64,000 bases of DNA from Leifsonia xyli (GTDB lineage Bacteria > Actinomycetota > Actinomycetes > Actinomycetales > Microbacteriaceae). The stretch spans positions 372,001 to 436,000 of the forward strand of contig QFQR01000002.1 in the NCBI GenBank assembly GCA_003243275.1, written 5' to 3'. Position numbers and translations under genes: made by a program. Under the pieces are notes generated by a model, which was given only the letters and a program-made list of their open reading frames with translations, had not been told where the DNA came from and made no database searches. Below are positions 58,499 to 64,000 of the stretch, one piece after another (position 1 is the stretch's first letter; every line of letters starts with the position of its first letter).

Positions 58499-61063
58499 TC
58501 AGGCAGCCTCTGCGTACTCCCAGACCCCCGCGCCGACGGAGGCCGTTGTGCCGCCAGGCAGGGCGATCTCGGCCGTCGTGTTGGCCGGCACCTCGAAGCG
58601 GTAGTGCACGGTGCCACCGTCCCGCCGCCAGGACGACGCGACCTCGCCGAAGACGCTCGCGTAGCGGAACGAGGCGTGCTCCAGGGTTCCCCCCGGCACG
58701 GGCGCGAGCCGGAAGGCGCGCTCGCCCACGACATCCACGCCCGCGACCGTCTCGAACAGCCACTGGCACACCGAACCGGGGGAGTAGTGGTTGCGGCTCG
58801 AGTCGCCCTCCCAGTCCTCCCAGACGGTCGTCGCACCGGCGAGCACCTCGTGCAGCCAACCGGGCGAGCTCTCGTTCTCGAGCATGCGATAGGCGACGTC
58901 GCTGCGACCCATGCGGCTCAGCAGCGGCAGGATGAGCGGGGTCGAGAGGAAGCCCGTGCCGACCCGGTAGTCGCGCTCCTCGATCGCGGCGACGAGTTGC
59001 GCGAGGGTGCTCTCGGCGAGCTCGCCCTCGAGCAGCCCGAGCGCGAGCGGGCGCACGAGCTTGCTCTGCCTGGTCGAGTCGACGGGCGTGAACTGGTTGA
59101 CGTAGGCGCGCGTGCAGCCGTCGCGGTACTCCTCGAAGAGCGCCACATCCTCGTCGTGGCCGAGCAGCGTCGCCACCTGCACCATGATCGCGCAGGCGTG
59201 CGCGAGGTAGGCGGTGGCCTCCTCGGGGTGCGGGGCCACGAAGTCCATGAACTTCGGCTGGTAGACGTCCTTCGGCTCCAGCCACTCGCCGAAGGCCTGC
59301 CCGACGTTCGAGATGTAGCGGTGGTCGGGCCCCGAGACGCGCTTCCCCATGAAGCCTGTGCGACCGGTGCGGCCGATCTGGAACACCACGTGCGCCTTCA
59401 TCGAGGCGTAGGAGTCGCGCAGCAGCTGCTCGTCGCGGTACAGCTCGTAGAGCCGCAGCGGCACGAGCACCGCGGCATCCGCCCAGCCGGCCGCGCCATC
59501 CATCCGCTTGATCGCGTCGTAGCCCGGCAGGTATTCGTTGTTGCGCACGTCGGGTGCGTGGCACGGCACCTTGCCGTCGGCACCCTGCCGGTCGCGCAGG
59601 TCGACGAGCCACTTGCCGAGGAAGGCGGAGGTGTCCATCAGGAAGGTGCCCGTGCGGGTGAAGATCTGCACGTCGCCCGTCCACGGGGCGCGCTCCCTGG
59701 TCGGGCAGTCGGTGGGCACCTCGAGGAAGTTGCCCTTCATGCTCCACCTGGTGTTCTCGACGAAGCGGTCCACGAGCGGATGCGAGCTCTCCCACGCGCC
59801 CGTCGTGCGCATGTCGGAGTAGACGGCGATCGCGGTGAGCTGCTCGGGTGCGAGCTCCAGCTCGGAGACGAGCTCGGCGTACTGGAACCCGAAGACCGCG
59901 AAGCGCGTGCGGTAACGGTTCATGCCGTCAGCGGAATGCAGCTCGATCCGCTGCAGCGGGCTCGCGTTCTCCTTGCCCGCCCGCACCTGGATCGGCGAGA
60001 GGTCGAGCTCGCCGTTCTCGCCCACGACCTCGCCGAAACGCAGCACGAGCTGCTGCCCGGCGCGCGCCTCCCACTCGAGCTCCACGTAGCCGGCGATGTT
60101 CTGCCCGAAGTCGAAGAGCTGCGCGCCGGCAGGGGTGCGCGTGACCTCCGGGGTGAAGCGCTCCTGCTCGCGCGCCACCACGTTGCCGGATGCGCTCGGC
60201 ACGACCGGATAGCTCGTCGCCTTCGCCCGTCCGCCGTAGCCCGGCCGCATCCGGAGGTCGACGGTCTCGCCGTCCTTCATGTCGGCGAAGCGCAGCGCAC
60301 CGTCGTTCGACCAGTGCCAGTCGCCGCCGCTGCCGATCGTGCGGGTGGTGCCGTCGACGAGGCGCAGCTCGAGCTGGGCGAGCAGCTTCGTCTCGCGGCC
60401 GTAGACGTTCCGCCGCCCCATGGCGCCGATCGCACCGCGGAACCAGCCGTCGGCGAGCTGCACCTCGAGCGTGTTCGTGCCCCGGCGCACCAGCTCGGTC
60501 ACGTCGTAGGCCTGATAGTGCAGGCGCTCGCCGTAGGAGGTGAAACCGGGTGCCATGACGGCGTCGCCCACGCGCTCGCCGTTCATGCTCGCCTCGTAGA
60601 GCCCGCACGCGGTGATGTAGAGGCGCGCGGATGCCACCTCGGCACCCGCGGCGTCGCCGCTCGCGAACTCGGTGCGGAAACAGTCGACCGGGTAGCGCTC
60701 GCGCGTGACGGGGCGGTAGTCGCCCGTGATCCAGCTCGCGCTCCAGTCGGCGGCGGCGAGCAGCCCGAGCTCGAAGCTGCTCGCGACCGGGGTGCCTGGC
60801 GCGCCGTCCTCATCCCAGAGCTGCACGCTCCACTCGATGCGGTCGCGGCTGCCGAGCGCCGCCCCCTCCCACGGGATGCCGGTCATCCGGGGCGAGTCGA
60901 CGCGCCCCGTGTCCCAGACCAGTTCGCCCGCGCGGTGCGCGACGATGCGGTAGGCGGTCTGGGCGAGGCCGCCCGCGCAGGTCCAGAAGAGCCGCGGTTC
61001 GGTCGTGCCGAGGCCGATCGGCTCCACCAGGTAGTCGGTACGGAGCTCAGTCGCCTGCAACAT
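58499..61063 (-). CDS. GH78 family alpha-L-rhamnosidase
   Basis: The 854-residue enzyme has the GH78 order of domains: ELRTDYLVEPIGLGTTEPRLFW, the beta domain with ITACGLYEASMNGERVGD, FDFGQNIAGYVELEWE, and the catalytic domain with DCPTRERAPWTGDVQIF. The acid-containing TTVWEDWEGD and a C-terminal beta domain follow. No signal peptide is seen. The ATG at 61063 lies 17 bases inside the end of the GH43-type gene, with GGGAG before it, so the two are coupled. Third known gene of an operon that begins beyond the right edge. Confidence 0.94.
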   Translation of the reverse strand: MLQATELRTDYLVEPIGLGTTEPRLFWTCAGGLAQTAYRIVAHRAGELVWDTGRVDSPRMTGIPWEGAALGSRDRIEWSVQLWDEDGAPGTPVASSFELGLLAAADWSASWITGDYRPVTRERYPVDCFRTEFASGDAAGAEVASARLYITACGLYEASMNGERVGDAVMAPGFTSYGERLHYQAYDVTELVRRGTNTLEVQLADGWFRGAIGAMGRRNVYGRETKLLAQLELRLVDGTTRTIGSGGDWHWSNDGALRFADMKDGETVDLRMRPGYGGRAKATSYPVVPSASGNVVAREQERFTPEVTRTPAGAQLFDFGQNIAGYVELEWEARAGQQLVLRFGEVVGENGELDLSPIQVRAGKENASPLQRIELHSADGMNRYRTRFAVFGFQYAELVSELELAPEQLTAIAVYSDMRTTGAWESSHPLVDRFVENTRWSMKGNFLEVPTDCPTRERAPWTGDVQIFTRTGTFLMDTSAFLGKWLVDLRDRQGADGKVPCHAPDVRNNEYLPGYDAIKRMDGAAGWADAAVLVPLRLYELYRDEQLLRDSYASMKAHVVFQIGRTGRTGFMGKRVSGPDHRYISNVGQAFGEWLEPKDVYQPKFMDFVAPHPEEATAYLAHACAIMVQVATLLGHDEDVALFEEYRDGCTRAYVNQFTPVDSTRQSKLVRPLALGLLEGELAESTLAQLVAAIEERDYRVGTGFLSTPLILPLLSRMGRSDVAYRMLENESSPGWLHEVLAGATTVWEDWEGDSSRNHYSPGSVCQWLFETVAGVDVVGERAFRLAPVPGGTLEHASFRYASVFGEVASSWRRDGGTVHYRFEVPANTTAEIALPGGTTASVGAGVWEYAEAA

Positions 61064-62135
61064 CCGGCATCTCCCATTCGTCGTGCCAGTCGATCACCGG
61101 GCGTTCACCCTCCCAGCGGATCGGCAGCCAGACGTAGTCGGCCGTGGCGGTGTTCCAGTTCTTCAGCTTCTTGCGCTTCGCGGGCGGTGTCTTCTCGCGC
61201 GAGAACATCGCCTGGGTGCGCTCCAGTCCGATGATCTTCGAGATCATGCCGAGCCCGAAACGATAGCGCCGCAGGTAGGGCCTGGCATCGGTCACCTGCG
61301 GCAGCCAGCGGTCGCCGAGCGCGAACCAGAAGTCGGTGCCGGGCACCCGCACCACGTCGCTGATCTGGGTGCCGTAGGAGGTGCGCTTCACATCCGCCGG
61401 GTGCAGGTCGCCGAGGGTCTCGTAGGGGCCGCCGATCTCGTCGGCGATCGCCACCTCGCTCGGGTTGGGGTGGTAGAAGGTGGTGCCCGAGGTGAACAGG
61501 TAGTGCTTGCCGTTCCGGGTGAAGTGCACGGGCGCCTCGCGCGTGTCGGGCGGCAGCTCGCGGTACAGCTCCAGCCGGTGCGGCTCGACGGCGTGCGTGA
61601 AGTCGTCGCTGAGCGGTGCCGTGATGACGTGGGTGTGGATCTTCTCGAAGAAGATGTACGCGCGGCCCGTCTCCGGGTCGACGTCGAGGTCGAAGTCGCC
61701 GCAGCTGTAGCCGAACGGGCGGTAGCCCGTGGCGACCTGCCGGTACGGGCCGAGGAAGGCATCCGCCGTCATGATCGTGTACGTCTGCACGTTGTTGCGG
61801 CCCATGATCTTGAGCCAGCAGACGTACTTTCCGGTCGCCTCGTTGAAGAGGATGTGCGGCCGATCCATCATCGAGGTCGGATGCAGCGGCGAGGTCTCGT
61901 CGTCGGGCTCGGGCGGGATGATGAGGCCGCGGTCCTCCCAGTTCACGAGGTCGGTGGAGGAGTAGGCGCGCACCCCCCAGTGCCAGATGTCGGCGCCCTC
62001 GACCGTGCGCTCCTTGTTCTCGCCGTAGAGGTAGAAGGTGTCGCCGTCGCGGAAGATACCGCCGCCGTGGGCCTGGATGCGGTTGCCGGCGGTGTCGCGC
62101 ATCACGGCACCCGGTCGGATCGTTCGGGTCGTCAT
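61047..62135 (-). CDS. GH43-type five-bladed beta-propeller glycoside hydrolase
   Basis: The 362-residue protein has IQAHGGGIFRDGDTFYLYGENK near the N-terminus, the pattern of the exo-beta-1,3-galactanase-like branch of GH43. MMDRPHILFNEATGKYVCWLKI, GDFDLDVDPETGRAYIFFE and REAPVHFTRNGKHYLFTSG follow. Candidate catalytic acids are in DRPH and REAPV. The precise subfamily and linkage cannot be fixed by eye; galactose or arabinose residues of plant polysaccharides are likely. No signal peptide. Coupled to both neighbours (ATGA at 62132-62135). Confidence 0.85.
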   Translation of the reverse strand: MTTRTIRPGAVMRDTAGNRIQAHGGGIFRDGDTFYLYGENKERTVEGADIWHWGVRAYSSTDLVNWEDRGLIIPPEPDDETSPLHPTSMMDRPHILFNEATGKYVCWLKIMGRNNVQTYTIMTADAFLGPYRQVATGYRPFGYSCGDFDLDVDPETGRAYIFFEKIHTHVITAPLSDDFTHAVEPHRLELYRELPPDTREAPVHFTRNGKHYLFTSGTTFYHPNPSEVAIADEIGGPYETLGDLHPADVKRTSYGTQISDVVRVPGTDFWFALGDRWLPQVTDARPYLRRYRFGLGMISKIIGLERTQAMFSREKTPPAKRKKLKNWNTATADYVWLPIRWEGERPVIDWHDEWEMPDVAGD

Positions 62136-64000
62136 GCTGTTGCCTCCAGCCATTCGTGTTCGCCTGCTGCGACGGTCACCGGGTCGCGGCCCGGCAGGGT
62201 CACCGTCGCGGTGACGCCCGCGGGGATCGTCACGTGGTAGCGGATGCCGGATGCCTCCCGCGTCCATCCGCTCTCCACCCGGCCGGTCGGCAGCCGGTAG
62301 CTGCCGCGCGCCCACTCGAGGCTGCCGCCCGGCTGCGGGGTGATCGCGACGCTGCCGTCGGGCCGCACGTCGAGGCCCGCGACGCCGCGGAAGAGCCACG
62401 CCACGACCGCACCCTTCGAGTAGTGGTTGAGCGAGGCGTGCGGCACCCCCGCCTCGTCGATGCCATCCCAGTTCTCCCAGATGCTCGTCGCGCCGCGGCG
62501 CACCGGGTAGAGCCAGCCGGGCAGCTCGGGGTTCTCGAGCAGCCGGTAGGCGGTCTCGGTCTGGCCGTGGTCGGAGAGCGCCTGCAGGATGAGCCCCGTC
62601 GACAGGAAACCCGTGCCGAGGCGGTAGCCGCCCTCGCGGACGAGCTCGGCGAGTGCTGCCGCCAGGCGCACCTTGCCCTCCTGGGGCACCAGGTCGAGGG
62701 CGATGGGGCGCACGAAACGCGCCTGGCGCGTCGGGTCGGTGGGGAGCCCATCCGCCAGGAACTCGGTGCGGTAGGCGGCGGCGACGTTCTCGCGCAACTC
62801 CCAGAGCTCCCGCTCCGCGGCGGTGTCGCCGAGCAGCCCGGCCATCCGCGAGGCGATGCCCGCGGAGTGGGCGAAGTAGGCGGTGGCCACCTCGGCATCC
62901 GGGAAGAACATGTTCTTCACGACGATGTTGCGAAGGTCCGCCCCCGGCTCCAGCCACTCGCCCCACTGGTAGCCGGTGTCGACGATGAAGCGGCGGTGCG
63001 CGCCCGTCTTCGCGAGGTTGCGCACATTGCTGCGACGCGCCCGGCGGCGGGTGAACTCCACCCAGCGGCGCACGTGCGGGAAGAACTCGCGGATGATGCC
63101 GAGGTCGCCCGAGAAGCGGTACATCGTGAGCGGCACGATGCCGATCGCATCCGCCCAGCCGGCGGCCCCGTCGATGAAGGCGCCGTTGCTCGGGTTGGCG
63201 TCCGGCACGATGCAGGAGACGCGGCCCGCGGCGGTCTGCTGGGCGGCGACCTCGCGCATCCAGCGGCGCCAGAACGGCCCGGCGTCGGCGAGCCAGTGCG
63301 CGGCGTCGGAGAACACCTGGGCGTCCCCGGTCCAGCCGCTGTGCTCGCGGGTGGGGCAGTCGGTGGGGATGTCGACGGCGTTGCTGCGGAAGCTCCAGCG
63401 GGTGTTCTCGACCAGGCGGTCGAGCTCGGGGACGGAGCAGGAGAACTCGCCGTTCATGGTGAGGTCGGAGTAGATCGCGATTCCGCGGAAGTCGTCGGCG
63501 CTCGCCTCGGCGGGGAAGCCCTCGAGCTTCACATAGCGGAAGCCCATGTAGCAGGTGGAGGGCTGGTAGTGCGCGTGGCCCCCCGCTGCGGTGTAGCGCA
63601 CCACCTGGCCGAAGACGGCATCCGGGTCGTCGCCCTCGACGAGGTTCTTCTGGGTGAAGTCGCCATGCTCGTCGAGGGTCTCGCCGTGGATGAGGGTGAG
63701 CACGGTGCCGGATTCCGCCTCGGTCGTGAAGCGCACCTGCCCCGCGAAGTTCTGGCCGAAGTCGAGCACGCGCGATCCGTCGGGCGTGGTGAGGAGCGTC
63801 GGCGTGAGCTGCTCGTGCTCGAGCACGGGCAGCCCCTCGTCGGGGATCAGCTCGCCGCGGTAGCTGCTCGGCCGCACCGGATGCCAGGCGGCGTCGTCGA
63901 AGCCGGGGCGGTCCCAGCCGGGCTGTTCGCGGCGCGCGTCGTAGTGCTCGCCGCCGCGCATGTCGTTGCTGCCGATCGGGCCCTGCTGGGTGGCGCGGGT
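62132..64000 (-). CDS. GH78 family alpha-L-rhamnosidase, N-terminus beyond the window
   Basis: At least 622 residues are visible, and the frame is open to the last base. The first residues seen (GPIGSNDMRGGEHYDARRE) are the late N-terminal beta domain, then FDFGQNFAGQVRF, the catalytic domain with DCPTREHSGWTGDAQVF, GEWLEPGADL, and SIWENWDGIDE holding the acid, and the C-terminal beta domain. About 250 residues are missing by comparison with its neighbours. Whether it has a signal peptide cannot be told. Confidence 0.93.
   Translation of the reverse strand, partial: TRATQQGPIGSNDMRGGEHYDARREQPGWDRPGFDDAAWHPVRPSSYRGELIPDEGLPVLEHEQLTPTLLTTPDGSRVLDFGQNFAGQVRFTTEAESGTVLTLIHGETLDEHGDFTQKNLVEGDDPDAVFGQVVRYTAAGGHAHYQPSTCYMGFRYVKLEGFPAEASADDFRGIAIYSDLTMNGEFSCSVPELDRLVENTRWSFRSNAVDIPTDCPTREHSGWTGDAQVFSDAAHWLADAGPFWRRWMREVAAQQTAAGRVSCIVPDANPSNGAFIDGAAGWADAIGIVPLTMYRFSGDLGIIREFFPHVRRWVEFTRRRARRSNVRNLAKTGAHRRFIVDTGYQWGEWLEPGADLRNIVVKNMFFPDAEVATAYFAHSAGIASRMAGLLGDTAAERELWELRENVAAAYRTEFLADGLPTDPTRQARFVRPIALDLVPQEGKVRLAAALAELVREGGYRLGTGFLSTGLILQALSDHGQTETAYRLLENPELPGWLYPVRRGATSIWENWDGIDEAGVPHASLNHYSKGAVVAWLFRGVAGLDVRPDGSVAITPQPGGSLEWARGSYRLPTGRVESGWTREASGIRYHVTIPAGVTATVTLPGRDPVTVAAGEHEWLEATA

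Overview
This window is about 70 per cent GC and is packed with short-gapped, coupled genes. The codon habits (GAC for Asp almost everywhere, GAT mainly inside GGATGC), the leaderless TAnnnT promoters, the DUF222-HNH protein, the F420-type Ddn protein and a dispersed intergenic repeat (full copies at 3764-3801 and 11321-11358) all suggest an actinobacterium, most likely of the family Microbacteriaceae. The genus cannot be read from the window.

Layout. 1-12.4 kb is mostly housekeeping: an SDR/TetR divergent pair, an ArsB/SLC13-type permease, GNAT enzymes, a very large DUF4011/SF1-helicase-like protein whose ATPase motifs look dead, MscL, 5-formyl-THF cyclo-ligase, GalU and a membrane protein. 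A tRNA-Ala(CGC) with a fully palindromic terminator follows. 12.6-28.6 kb is a catabolic region of unknown substrate: amidohydrolase, bicupin, SDR, MFS exporter/importer, a complete sugar-type ABC importer, an XRE-cupin regulator, a creatinase-like M24 protein, a 3-hydroxyisobutyrate-dehydrogenase-like enzyme, a GntR regulator, a VOC protein, and a fused E1 plus E2 of a 2-oxo-acid dehydrogenase without its E3. 28.7-36 kb holds small enzymes and regulators, a DUF222-HNH nuclease gene behind a perfect LexA box, a roughly 320-bp array of decayed repeats, and cell-envelope proteins.

36-42.2 kb is a LacI-controlled operon for a class II aldolase-family protein and a ChvE/MmsA/MmsB multiple-monosaccharide importer. 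43-49.2 kb is a GntR-controlled, translationally coupled operon (ACS-type MFS, dihydroxyacetone-kinase-like, RpiB-like, TIM-like, AP-endonuclease-2-type TIM barrel, KARI-like dehydrogenase). Its gene set matches the described D-apionate route: ApnO, then OiaC, gives L-erythrulose, and LerK, LerI and DerI carry it to D-erythrose 4-phosphate. 49.2-64 kb is a glycoside-degradation locus with three GH78 alpha-L-rhamnosidase-type enzymes, two GH3 enzymes, a GH43-type enzyme and a GPH/SLC45-like importer, with a LacI regulator whose TAGCGCGCGCTA operator appears twice. None of the complete glycosidases carries a signal peptide, so small rhamnosides are probably imported and trimmed in the cytoplasm. 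Next to an apionate operon, this points to plant apiose- and rhamnose-bearing material such as rhamnogalacturonan II fragments or flavonoid apiosides/rhamnosides. The link to apiose is inference; the gene families are well supported.
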